Assembly: GCA_036679665.1 (NCBI GenBank)
Contig: JAZHEJ010000061.1
Coordinates: 1 to 59,087 of the forward strand
Reading direction: 5' to 3'
Length of the DNA stretch: 59,087 nucleotides
Source: Tethybacter castelli
Lineage (GTDB): Bacteria > Pseudomonadota > Gammaproteobacteria > Tethybacterales > Tethybacteraceae
In this document: positions 26,953-35,355 of the stretch, piece by piece
Position numbering within the stretch: the stretch's first letter is position 1
Layout: every line of letters starts with the position of its first letter
Position numbers and translations under genes: made by a program
The notes under the pieces: generated by a model
Databases searched by the model: none
Told to the model about the DNA's origin: nothing
What the model saw: only the letters and a program-made list of their open reading frames with translations

Positions 26953-27716
26953 GCATCCTCGCTTTGCTCATTTTCATCATCGGGCTTTATGAGTCGCGCC
27001 GAAATCCATATGCCGATTTCGTACAGCAACCAAACCGGTAAGGCAAGCAATACTTGCGAAAACACATCGGGTGGAGTTATGATTGCCGCCACCACAAACG
27101 AGCCCACCAACACGTACGGTCGCGCGCGGCGCAATGCGGCCAATTCCAGCACGCCCATCCGCACGAGCAAAAAAACCGCAACCGGAACTTCGAAAGCTAA
27201 CCCGAAGGTTAAAAAAATCGTCAGCGCGAAACTTAGATGGCTTTGAACGTCCGGCATGACGCTTACGCTAGACGGCGCTATCGACACGATAAACCCGAAG
27301 ACGATACGAAAAACCAAAAAATACGCAAAGGCGACTCCGACGAAAAACAGACAAGTCGAACTAAACACCAGGGGTACGACAAAACGTCGTTCGCGTCGGT
27401 ACAACCCCGGCGCCACGAACAGCCACAGCTGATATAGCATGAACGGCATACATATGCAAAACGCCACAAACAATGTAACCTTCAGCGGAACTAAAAACGG
27501 CGCCAGTACCCCGGTGGCGATCAATGCTGAGCTAGCGGGTAATTCCGCTAGTAACGGGTCGGCAAACAATTCGTAAATTTGCTCAGAAAATGGAAACAGC
27601 CCAATGAACACCACCACCAAAGCCACCAGCGATTTGACCACGCTGCTGCGCAAATCGCGAAGATGGCCGATCAGTCCGTCTTCATGCAGCTTTTCTTCTT
27701 CAATCGGCTCAACCAT
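26949..27716 (-). CDS. tatC: TatC, twin-arginine translocase receptor subunit
   Basis: A 255-residue protein with six TM helices. HEDGLIGHLRDLRSSVVKS is the signal-peptide-binding N-terminus. CMPFMLYQLWLFVAPGLYRRERRF and LTFGLAFEVPVAVF are conserved. The start ATG 27716 is chosen because it overlaps the end of tatB by 8 bases and gives the standard N-terminus; a longer frame up to 27833 lies inside tatB. It exports folded proteins with TatA and TatB. It is the last gene of the long minus-strand operon. Confidence 0.94.
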   Translation of the reverse strand: MVEPIEEEKLHEDGLIGHLRDLRSSVVKSLVALVVVFIGLFPFSEQIYELFADPLLAELPASSALIATGVLAPFLVPLKVTLFVAFCICMPFMLYQLWLFVAPGLYRRERRFVVPLVFSSTCLFFVGVAFAYFLVFRIVFGFIVSIAPSSVSVMPDVQSHLSFALTIFLTFGLAFEVPVAVFLLVRMGVLELAALRRARPYVLVGSFVVAAIITPPDVFSQVLLALPVWLLYEIGIWISARLIKPDDENEQSEDA

Positions 27717-27993
27717 CACGCGGTTTTGAAGATTGCGGACCGATCGTATTGGCGGCATCACGTACCGTATCGGTTGCTTCTTTGGCGATCTGCTTGGTTT
27801 CGCGCACCGTTTCGCGCAAATCTTCCAATTCAATCTCGCGTTTGATTTCCCGTTTTAGGCTGCTGACCTGGCGATTTACGCGGCCTAACAAGTGGCCTAG
27901 AAAACGCATCATCGCCGGTAAGCGTTTGGGACCGATAAATACTATCAGCACTACGCCGATAATCAACATTTCGGCAAAACTGATATTAAACAT
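27709..27993 (-). CDS. tatB: TatB, twin-arginine translocase subunit
   Basis: A 94-residue protein. The N-terminal TM helix (FAEMLIIGVVLIVFIGPKRLP, hinge FIGPKRLP with the Pro marking TatB) is followed by a long charged amphipathic region (LKREIKREIELEDLRETVRE). It is shorter than E. coli TatB (171) but typical of many relatives. tatA lies upstream and tatC overlaps downstream. Confidence 0.92.
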   Translation of the reverse strand: MFNISFAEMLIIGVVLIVFIGPKRLPAMMRFLGHLLGRVNRQVSSLKREIKREIELEDLRETVRETKQIAKEATDTVRDAANTIGPQSSKPRDG

Positions 27994-28043
27994 TATTGCA
28001 AAAACCCGCGATAAAAACCGCGACCTGCTGCCAATGGCAGCGC

Positions 28044-28277
28044 TTAGGTATTATTTTTTTCGGGTTCGGTCGTATCCTGTTTGGCAGATTCGGCGGACAT
28101 GTCGAGACCGGCTTCAGAACGGGATTCGGCAGCTGGCGCATCGGTCTGAACTCCCTTACGAAAACCTTTGACCGCCTGACCCAGATCGCTGCCTAGATTG
28201 CGAAGCTTTTTGGTGCCAAACAATAGCAACACGATGGCCAGCACCACTACCCATTGCCAGATACCTCCAACACCCAT
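28044..28277 (-). CDS. tatA: TatA, pore-forming twin-arginine translocase subunit
   Basis: A 77-residue protein with the TM helix IWQWVVVLAIVLLLFGTKKL, the FGTKKLRNLGSDLGQAVKGF amphipathic helix and an acidic tail. Gly-Thr after Phe at the hinge marks TatA rather than TatB. It begins 3 bases after the hisE stop, the hisE-tatA junction common in these bacteria. Confidence 0.93.
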   Translation of the reverse strand: MGVGGIWQWVVVLAIVLLLFGTKKLRNLGSDLGQAVKGFRKGVQTDAPAAESRSEAGLDMSAESAKQDTTEPEKNNT

Positions 28278-28280
28278 AAT

Positions 28281-28580
28281 CTAGTCGTCGCGGTTCGGAA
28301 GGTTGCGGCGCGCTCGCAACTCTGCGGCGACCTCTTGCAAAGAAACATTGTGCTTGGCCATTACCAACATTGAATGAAACCATAAATCGGCAACTTCGCC
28401 GGCTAAATTAGTCCCGTTGTCGCAGGTGCAACTCAATACTACCTCAGAAGCTTCTTCAGGAACCTTACGGTACAAGTTGATCGGCGCGCCTTGAATCATT
28501 CTTGCCACATACGAATCCTTGGCGTCGAGCTTGCTGCGCTGTTCAATCACGTTTTCAATTTCCTGCAAGATATCTAGCAT
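28281..28580 (-). CDS. hisE: Phosphoribosyl-ATP pyrophosphatase
   Basis: About 99 residues, MazG-like fold, hydrolysing phosphoribosyl-ATP to PR-AMP (second step of histidine synthesis). KVPEEASEVVLS and GEVADLWFHSMLVMA hold the metal-binding acidic residues. It is a stand-alone HisE, not a HisIE fusion. The start (ATG 28580, or GTG 28583) lies inside the end of hisF, an overlap of 26 bases. HisI, normally encoded between hisF and hisE, is absent. Confidence 0.92.
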   Translation of the reverse strand: MLDILQEIENVIEQRSKLDAKDSYVARMIQGAPINLYRKVPEEASEVVLSCTCDNGTNLAGEVADLWFHSMLVMAKHNVSLQEVAAELRARRNLPNRDD

Positions 28581-29340
28581 CACTATTTAATCTGGCGACA
28601 AAACCTGCTTGCGCCAATGACTTTTTTACCACATCAATGCGATAAACCTGATCATGAAACACACTTGCCGCCAATACCGCGTCAGCGCCATTGCGTAATG
28701 CGGCGGCAAAATGCTCCAAATTTCCCGCTCCCCCTGAAGCGATAAGCGGAATCGTAACCTGCGAACTGATCTTCTCTAGCAGCAAAGTATCGTAGCCTGA
28801 CAACGTACCATCACAGTCCATACTGGTCACCAGTAACTCGCCGGCGCCTAGTTTTGCCGCCTGTACGCACCACTGTACCGCGTCAATTTGCGTGTCGCGC
28901 CGACCGCCGTGGGTATAGGCGTGCCAGGTTTGAGCTGCCCGTTTCGCGTCCACCGCAACCACGACACATTGCGACCCGTAGTGTTTGGCCAGACGACTGA
29001 TCAAGTCAGGTTCGGCCAACGCGGCAGAATTAATGCTGACTTTGTCAGCACCGGCGTGCAGCAAAAGATCAAATGCCTCCTCGTCGCCAACACCTCCGCC
29101 CACGGTTAACGGAATGGTAAGTTGTTCGGCAACCGCGGTGATAATTTTGCGGGTCGCCGCGCGCCCTTCGCTAGTCGCGTCAATATCCAGTACGCACAGC
29201 TCATCCGCCCCTTCTTGTTCATAGCGCGCCGCGGCCTCAACCGGATCGCCAGCGTCGCGGATTGAGGTGAATTTAACCCCCTTGACAACGCGGCCTTCGC
29301 GCACGTCGAGACAGGGTATTATTCGTACCGCCAGCGCCAT
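28555..29340 (-). CDS. hisF: Imidazole glycerol phosphate synthase cyclase subunit
   Basis: A 261-residue TIM barrel. RIIPCLDVREGRVVKG carries the catalytic Asp of CLDV. DELCVLDIDATSEG, LTVGGGVGD, DKVSINSAAL, LVTSMDCDGTLSGYD (second catalytic Asp) and LIASGGAGNLEHF are present. The end is about 10 residues longer than usual (RLNSDARYLAGN), because the frame runs into hisE. It works with HisH, which is not in the window. Confidence 0.94.
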   Translation of the reverse strand: MALAVRIIPCLDVREGRVVKGVKFTSIRDAGDPVEAAARYEQEGADELCVLDIDATSEGRAATRKIITAVAEQLTIPLTVGGGVGDEEAFDLLLHAGADKVSINSAALAEPDLISRLAKHYGSQCVVVAVDAKRAAQTWHAYTHGGRRDTQIDAVQWCVQAAKLGAGELLVTSMDCDGTLSGYDTLLLEKISSQVTIPLIASGGAGNLEHFAAALRNGADAVLAASVFHDQVYRIDVVKKSLAQAGFVARLNSDARYLAGN

Positions 29341-29353
29341 CTCATCAAGGCGG

Positions 29354-30445
29354 TCAATTTTCGATCGTGGCGCGCGGATATGAGCCGATCACTTTTAAAA
29401 ATCCGGTGCGGGTGCGCAATTTGACCAGCAGATCTTTCAACGGCGGCTCATCACAATGTCCGTCGGTATCGATATAAAACATATACTGGGCAAACGCCGC
29501 CCCGGGCATCGGCCGCGACTCCAGACGGGACATGTTCACTCCCGCCTCAGCGATCAACTGTAATACACGATGCAAAGCACCTGGTTCATCATTCAACGCA
29601 AGCAACAACGAACTGCGGTCGTTGCCGGTTGAAGCGACCGGCTTTCGGCCCAGACGCAAAAAACGGGTGATGTTGTGGGGGTTGTCTTCAATATTACGGA
29701 TCTGTACCCGCAAGCCGTGCAACTTGGCCGCGCCGGCCGGCCCTAGCGCGGTGGAGTTGTTCGCCGCGGCCTGTTGCGCGGCCGCGCTGTTTGAAGCGCA
29801 CGCGATACGCTCGCAGTCAGGCAAATTGGCGTTAAGCCACTTGCGGCATTGCGCGAAAGATTGCGGATGTGAATAAAGCTTGGTGATATCGGCCACATCA
29901 AATTCATCATTCGCCGACAGCAGATTATGGTGGATGCGCAACTGGGTTTCGCCACACGCGACCAGCTCGGTTTCCACCAAACCGTCCAAAGTGTCGCCTA
30001 CCCCGCCTTCGCTGGAATTTTCATACGGGACCACCGCATGGTCGGCCCGCCGGTGTTCAACCGTATCGATACAAGCCTGGATCGACGACTCGGCGATATA
30101 GTCCGCCGCATGTCCGTAACTTTGCGAAGCCGCCTCGTGCGTAAACGATCCTTCCGGCCCCAAATAGCAGACCTTCAGCTTTGCTTGGCAGGCGGCAGAC
30201 GCTGAAAATATTTCCCGATAGACGTGCTTGACAAATTCTTCGGGTATGCGTCCGGCGGCAACTTGCAACACTTGACGCAACACCTGGCTTTCGCGCACAG
30301 GATCGATTACCGCCTTATCGTCGCTTTTTTGTTTAACTTGCCCGATTTGGCCGGATAGGTTCCAGCGTTCGACAAGCAGTTCCACCAACTGCGCGTCAAT
30401 CACGTCTAGCTTGCCGCGCAACTTGGCCAGGTCGTCGTTATTCAT
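29354..30445 (-). CDS. pheA: Bifunctional chorismate mutase / prephenate dehydratase (P-protein)
   Basis: A 363-residue protein with three domains. An AroQ-type chorismate mutase (about 1-85) has LAKLRGKLDVIDAQLVELL and an Arg in ERWNLSGQIGQVK. Prephenate dehydratase (about 95-275) has YLGPEGSFTHEAA, VPYENSSEGGVGDTLD and the catalytic stretch NITRFLRLG. A C-terminal ACT domain has LNDEPGALHRVL and SRLESRP (phenylalanine feedback site). Start ATG 30445 shares its A with the stop of the DUF2723 gene upstream (TAATG). Confidence 0.95.
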   Translation of the reverse strand: MNNDDLAKLRGKLDVIDAQLVELLVERWNLSGQIGQVKQKSDDKAVIDPVRESQVLRQVLQVAAGRIPEEFVKHVYREIFSASAACQAKLKVCYLGPEGSFTHEAASQSYGHAADYIAESSIQACIDTVEHRRADHAVVPYENSSEGGVGDTLDGLVETELVACGETQLRIHHNLLSANDEFDVADITKLYSHPQSFAQCRKWLNANLPDCERIACASNSAAAQQAAANNSTALGPAGAAKLHGLRVQIRNIEDNPHNITRFLRLGRKPVASTGNDRSSLLLALNDEPGALHRVLQLIAEAGVNMSRLESRPMPGAAFAQYMFYIDTDGHCDEPPLKDLLVKLRTRTGFLKVIGSYPRATIEN

Positions 30446-32553
30446 TATTTGAATTCTATTAGGCGAGCGCAAGGCTTACCGTGGTGCAACGCGCATTGGC
30501 GGTCAGTGGCCACTAGCGCTTGACCCGAGTCCAACGCCGGATATTCGCGGCGTAATCTTTCGTAACTGGCAAAGTCGTTTTTTTTGGCATGAATTTGCAG
30601 AAGGTCGATGATCACTCGATAATTATCCGCGCTGGTATACTGGGCCAAAGCCCTTTCAAGCAGTTCTTCGGCACTGTCTAGTTGCCCAGATAAAACTCTG
30701 GCGGTAGCGACGAAATGCATGATATCGGCCCGGCGCGCCGGATTTAGTTCGGGCATATAAGGCTCAAGCTCGCGAGCAGCCTGTTCAACTTGTGACAGCG
30801 TCATTTGAGTATGTTGCGAAGTTAACCGAGCGACAAAAAATCCGTATTGCCCCTCCGCGGTTCGTTTAAGTAATTCAAGCAACTGCACATCTTCAGCGCG
30901 AAGATCCGGATTGTTGCTTAGTTGAGCTTCGGTCAGAACCAACACATACTGAATGATGGTGTTATTAACGAGCACTTTGGTAAACCCGTTGGTGATTTGT
31001 GCATTATGTATTTCGTACAGATTCTGCAAATAATCGCGCATCGGATCGGTTAACTCGATCGCCGTGCTGCCTTGAGGCATATTAGGCGCGACCGTGAAAT
31101 AAGTACCATGGAACACTCTTCCTAACGTTGCTAGCAGAAGATTGTTGATAAACGCGACCGGACGGCGCTCGGCCCCTAATAGCTTTTCATTTTCGGCCGC
31201 TAAGCGGCCGTCATTGCCAAGCTCGGAAAAAATATCTTGTTCAATAATGATCTCGATATCTTCGCGCTGATTTTCAAAAAAACGCACATACTTCAACGGA
31301 AATGCAAAATCATTGGAGCGGTTAATCAGCAATGCGTCAGGCGGTAGCTGCTCTAAAAAAAGCCTAGCTTCAGCTACCGCCACCGTATCGTCGCTGCGAT
31401 CCATTGTTGCAATCCTCAGTTGCGCAACCGCGATGAGCAACGCGGCGGACAACGCGACGGCGATGGACGATCTAAGCTTGAACCGTTTCAATACCCAACG
31501 CCAAAAATACGCCAGCGGTATCGTCGCAAAAATATATGCCGGCAACGGATAGGCGGCGAACACCGCCGCTGAAACCACACTAAAAAAATCAGGCGGACGC
31601 ACCAATGCCAACACCAACGTGCACGACAACATACCCCACCCCACCGCGGCTGCTTGCCACCACATGCGTCTGCGTACCATCAACGTGATACCGGCTAGGA
31701 TCATTGCGCCAAACAAATAAAGATACTGGCTTACAAACCAAAACGCCGCGGTCAGCGCGTAAATCAGCTGGTGTTGCCAAGCTAAAATCGACCCGCCTAC
31801 CCCGTAAATTTCACGGCTCACATAAGCCCAAAAGTCGCCGGCCTGATAATCTGGATCAAACAAATACGCATCCGACGACACGCTGATCATGTGCAAATAC
31901 GGAGCAAGCCCGACTATCCCCAGCAAGATTGCGCGTAGCAACTGGCCACGGGGCAAAAATAAAATTTGCCGCCAGGCCGGACCCAACCACAGCATGATTG
32001 CCGGATAGACCATCACATACAACGGCCAGTGATTTGCTATCCCCAATCCGGTAACCAGCGCCAACATATACAACCATTTTGGTTCGCGACCGCGCACATA
32101 GCGTTCCGCAACATATAAGGTAGTCGTCAACAGCAACGCGTTTAACCCGTACACTTCCGGAATGATTGCCTGCGACCAATAACCCGGAGCAAGCCCCAAT
32201 AAGCCCGCGGCCAGTAACGCGGCGGCTAAACTGCCGGTCAGGCGCATTAACAACAGTAAAGTTACCACGCACGCTCCTGTCGCCATGACCACACTGTTCA
32301 ACGCCACAGCTTGCCCGTGAGTGATGGGAAAAATATCTGCCAGCAGCGTAAACGGCGCGCAAGTTAAAGTATGCAAAGGATAGCCGGGTGGATGCGGCAT
32401 ACCCAACGTCCGACAAGCTCCCGCGAATAAAGCGGTATCTTCAAAGGTGATGTCCGGCGGCATCGTCACCCAATAAAGCCCGCACAGGCCAAGCCCCAAT
32501 GCGGCCAGCGTCGCCCATGTCCATTTATGCGCGGCCAAAGCTGCGTAATTCAT
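30445..32553 (-). CDS. DUF2723 family GT-C-like membrane protein, copy A
   Basis: A 702-residue protein with about 11-12 TM helices in the first 430 residues and a soluble C-terminus with TPR-like helices (about 590-690). The family signature is near residue 35: PPDITFEDTALFAGACRTLG then MPHPPGYPLHTL. ANHWPLYVM follows. Pfam DUF2723 includes human TMEM260, a protein O-mannosyltransferase, so a lipid-sugar-dependent glycosyltransferase role is a family-based inference. The start ATG 32553 overlaps the stop of copy B (ATGA). Related in full length to copy B. Confidence 0.8.
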   Translation of the reverse strand: MNYAALAAHKWTWATLAALGLGLCGLYWVTMPPDITFEDTALFAGACRTLGMPHPPGYPLHTLTCAPFTLLADIFPITHGQAVALNSVVMATGACVVTLLLLMRLTGSLAAALLAAGLLGLAPGYWSQAIIPEVYGLNALLLTTTLYVAERYVRGREPKWLYMLALVTGLGIANHWPLYVMVYPAIMLWLGPAWRQILFLPRGQLLRAILLGIVGLAPYLHMISVSSDAYLFDPDYQAGDFWAYVSREIYGVGGSILAWQHQLIYALTAAFWFVSQYLYLFGAMILAGITLMVRRRMWWQAAAVGWGMLSCTLVLALVRPPDFFSVVSAAVFAAYPLPAYIFATIPLAYFWRWVLKRFKLRSSIAVALSAALLIAVAQLRIATMDRSDDTVAVAEARLFLEQLPPDALLINRSNDFAFPLKYVRFFENQREDIEIIIEQDIFSELGNDGRLAAENEKLLGAERRPVAFINNLLLATLGRVFHGTYFTVAPNMPQGSTAIELTDPMRDYLQNLYEIHNAQITNGFTKVLVNNTIIQYVLVLTEAQLSNNPDLRAEDVQLLELLKRTAEGQYGFFVARLTSQHTQMTLSQVEQAARELEPYMPELNPARRADIMHFVATARVLSGQLDSAEELLERALAQYTSADNYRVIIDLLQIHAKKNDFASYERLRREYPALDSGQALVATDRQCALHHGKPCARLIEFK

Positions 32554-34670
32554 GTGCAACTGCGCCCGAGATTTGACTGGCACTGAGCGTCATACCCGGC
32601 CAGCCCCGCAATGCTCAGCGCCGGATATCTGCGCCGCAAATAGGCATAGTTTTGAAAGCTGCCGCGTTGCGCATGCAAAGCTAGCAATGCGCCTAACACG
32701 CGAAAATTTTGGGCGGCGGAATAAATGCGCAATGCTTCTTCAAGCGTGGCGATCGCTTCATCGGTGCGCCCGGTAGACAATTGGGCGGTGGCATGCAGAT
32801 ACATAATTTCAACTCGCCAGCGAAGCGGGTATTGACGCAACTCGCCAAGTTGAGCAAGTTGGGTTTCCACCTGCGCCAAATTGCCGGCGATGCCGGCAGA
32901 CGTTGCATTAGCATGCAAAAAAGCCGCATAGCGGCCGGCCGGCGTATCGGCCAGTTCTTGGGCCAGGATGATATCTTGGGCCGACCAGGCTTTAGCATTT
33001 GATTGATCAAGCGGACCGCTCCTGAGCATAAATTCAAAAATAAGCTGATCGGCAAATTCGCGGGTCCAAAGATTGTTGCTTTCGGAGCGTAAAACAGCCG
33101 CTTTTCGTAGCAAGTCGCGTGCCGAATCGGACAGCTGACCGGCCGTGCTTTGGGTTGCCCACATATGATATGCGCCTTTATAAACAATTTGCCGCTCGCT
33201 AGTTGGTACGGTCACAGACAAATATACCGGTTCGGTTTCATCGGCCAAATATGTGGCAAGCTCATCAATGCCAGGTTGCAACCCGCGGCGATCAAGAAAA
33301 TTTTGGAAATTTTCCACTCGATAATGTGTTTGAGCTGAACGATCAAAATAACGGTCGTAAACCAATGGGAAATCTTCATTGCCTGAACCGACCAGCAACA
33401 AAGAATTTGCGCTTATTTCAGCTGCCGCCACTGCGGCGTAACGCATCGCCAAATCGTCTTGGCCACGGTAAGCTCCAGACCAGTTCAACCCAATCATCGT
33501 CGCTGCCAACGCGGCGGCCAAAGGCCATTGCGCCAGTTTCGGTATGAAATTTGCGCGAAACAAACGTGCCAGTAGCAATGCCAACAGTAAGCTGAAAACC
33601 GCAAGCGCGGTAAGGCTGTACGTGCTGAATATTGTCGCTGACACTTCACTCGTAGCAAGGTATGGACGTGCCAGAGCCAATACGAACGTACAACTGAGCA
33701 ATCCCCATAACAGCGCCAACACGCGAACGGTACCCAGCTTTTTGGCCAACACCAAGGCACCGGCACCGGCCAACGCTCCTAGCCAAGTATATTGCCGTGC
33801 CATAGCCAGCACCGCCAAACCCGCGTTATGCAGCCTTTCGTCCCAACGCGGATGTTGCGCAGCCTGGTCGAATTGACTAAACTGATCTCGCATGACATAG
33901 GCGAAAAAATCCGCGGGCAAATCAGCGCCCAGAAATACCGCGGCATCAGAACTTAACCACAGCAGATGTAAATAAGGGGTAAGTCCGCCCAAAAATAGCA
34001 ACACACAAATTACCGCTACCCGTACATTCGTCAACAAGGACATAACGCTGCGATAAGCCGGCGCCAACCACAATGCCAACAGCGGGATGTTAAGTACAAA
34101 TATCGGCCAGTGATTGGCCAGTCCCAATCCGCACAGTAAACTAAAAATGTACAGTTTGGCCACCATCGGTTTGCGACAGTAGCTGTCAGCGGCGAGCAAA
34201 GCGGCGATAGTCAGCAGACAGTTCAAGGCATAAGCTTCAGGAATGATTGCTTGCGCCCAAAATATTGGCGTAAACGCGCAGGCGGCGCAGGCGGCGCACG
34301 CCGCCGCCGCATTGTTGCAGAGCCCGTACGCCAGCTTGGCAAGTAAAACACAGGCCAAAACCGCGGCAAACACGCTAGCGAAGGCCGCGCCTTTGGCCGG
34401 ATGCCATCCCGCCCATTCAGCCAGCCATGAAAAAGGAGCGCAGGTTAAAACCTGAAGCGGATAACCGGGCGGATGAGCGACGCCTAACGTATAGCAAGCC
34501 GCGGCAAATAGTGAAGTATCTTCAAAAGTATATCCCGGTGCCATACTCAAGCTGTACACACCGAGTAACAGCGAAGCTAGCGCCGCAAAGCCCAGGCCCG
34601 CTTGGCCTGACGGGGCCTTTAAATCCGGTACGAGCCGCGCGCTTGGTTCTTGCTGACTTTCCTTACTCAA
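32550..34670 (-). CDS. DUF2723 family GT-C-like membrane protein, copy B
   Basis: A 706-residue paralogue of the downstream gene with the same plan. The signature is APGYTFEDTSLFAAACYTLG then VAHPPGYPLQVL, and LANHWPIFVL follows. TPR-like C-terminal helices end in RRRYPALSIAGLAGYDAQC, matching RREYPALDSG in copy A. An Ala/Cys-rich run (AAAACAACAACAF) sits in TM3, coded by GCN-type repeats at 34276-34310. It is the first gene of the minus-strand operon reaching tatC, divergent from lipB with 38 bases between. Confidence 0.8.
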   Translation of the reverse strand: MSKESQQEPSARLVPDLKAPSGQAGLGFAALASLLLGVYSLSMAPGYTFEDTSLFAAACYTLGVAHPPGYPLQVLTCAPFSWLAEWAGWHPAKGAAFASVFAAVLACVLLAKLAYGLCNNAAAACAACAACAFTPIFWAQAIIPEAYALNCLLTIAALLAADSYCRKPMVAKLYIFSLLCGLGLANHWPIFVLNIPLLALWLAPAYRSVMSLLTNVRVAVICVLLFLGGLTPYLHLLWLSSDAAVFLGADLPADFFAYVMRDQFSQFDQAAQHPRWDERLHNAGLAVLAMARQYTWLGALAGAGALVLAKKLGTVRVLALLWGLLSCTFVLALARPYLATSEVSATIFSTYSLTALAVFSLLLALLLARLFRANFIPKLAQWPLAAALAATMIGLNWSGAYRGQDDLAMRYAAVAAAEISANSLLLVGSGNEDFPLVYDRYFDRSAQTHYRVENFQNFLDRRGLQPGIDELATYLADETEPVYLSVTVPTSERQIVYKGAYHMWATQSTAGQLSDSARDLLRKAAVLRSESNNLWTREFADQLIFEFMLRSGPLDQSNAKAWSAQDIILAQELADTPAGRYAAFLHANATSAGIAGNLAQVETQLAQLGELRQYPLRWRVEIMYLHATAQLSTGRTDEAIATLEEALRIYSAAQNFRVLGALLALHAQRGSFQNYAYLRRRYPALSIAGLAGYDAQCQSNLGRSCT

Positions 34671-34708
34671 TTGAGATAATCGGCTAATATGCCTAAACTC
34701 AAGATTCT

Positions 34709-35347
34709 ATGTCCCAGCAACCGCTAGTTCAGACCCCGGCGATAATCCGTCAACTTGGCCAAACCGAGTATGCGGACTCTTGGTTAGCAATGCGCCGCTT
34801 TACCGAATCTCGCGCCTCGACTGTCCAAGATGAAATCTGGCTTACCTCTCATCCGCCGGTCTATACTCTTGGCCAGGCAGGTAAAACGGAACATTTGTTG
34901 CGTCCGACTTCTATTCCGGTGGTCAAGACCGACCGCGGCGGTCAGATCACCTACCATGGTCCCGGCCAGCTGATCGCCTATCTGCTGTTTGACATCGTTC
35001 GCGCCAAAGCCGGCATTCGCACTTTAGTGCGAAGCATTGAACAGGCTATGCTTGATGAATTACTTGCCCGCGACATTACCGCCATGCGAAAAAAAGGCAT
35101 GCCCGGCGTTTATGTGGAAGACGCGAAAATCGGTGCAATCGGTCTGCGGATACGCAAAGGACGAACCTATCACGGCATGAGCTTAAATGTCGATTGCGAC
35201 CTGGCGCCGTTTGCCAATATCAATACTTGCGGATATCCTAATCTGAGTGATACTTCGCTGCGTGAACTTGGTTGTCACATAGCTTACGACAAAATCGAAA
35301 CCTCGCTAGCTAAGCGGCTTAGCAAGCTGCTAAGCGGATACAATTAA
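34709..35347 (+). CDS. lipB: Octanoyl-[ACP]:protein N-octanoyltransferase
   Basis: A 212-residue enzyme moving octanoate from ACP to lipoyl domains. DRGGQITYHGPGQLIAYLL is the substrate motif. The catalytic Cys is in NINTCGY and the Lys in AKIGAIGLRI. Length is normal. lipA follows after 8 bases, so both steps of lipoate synthesis are coupled. Confidence 0.95.
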   Translation: MSQQPLVQTPAIIRQLGQTEYADSWLAMRRFTESRASTVQDEIWLTSHPPVYTLGQAGKTEHLLRPTSIPVVKTDRGGQITYHGPGQLIAYLLFDIVRAKAGIRTLVRSIEQAMLDELLARDITAMRKKGMPGVYVEDAKIGAIGLRIRKGRTYHGMSLNVDCDLAPFANINTCGYPNLSDTSLRELGCHIAYDKIETSLAKRLSKLLSGYN

Positions 35348-35355
35348 TCGCACTT

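Noticed and set aside
34276..34310. GCG/GCC triplet-rich stretch as a microsatellite or regulatory repeat
   Set aside because: It is imperfect and coding (Ala/Cys in a TM helix of DUF2723 copy B); explained by composition.
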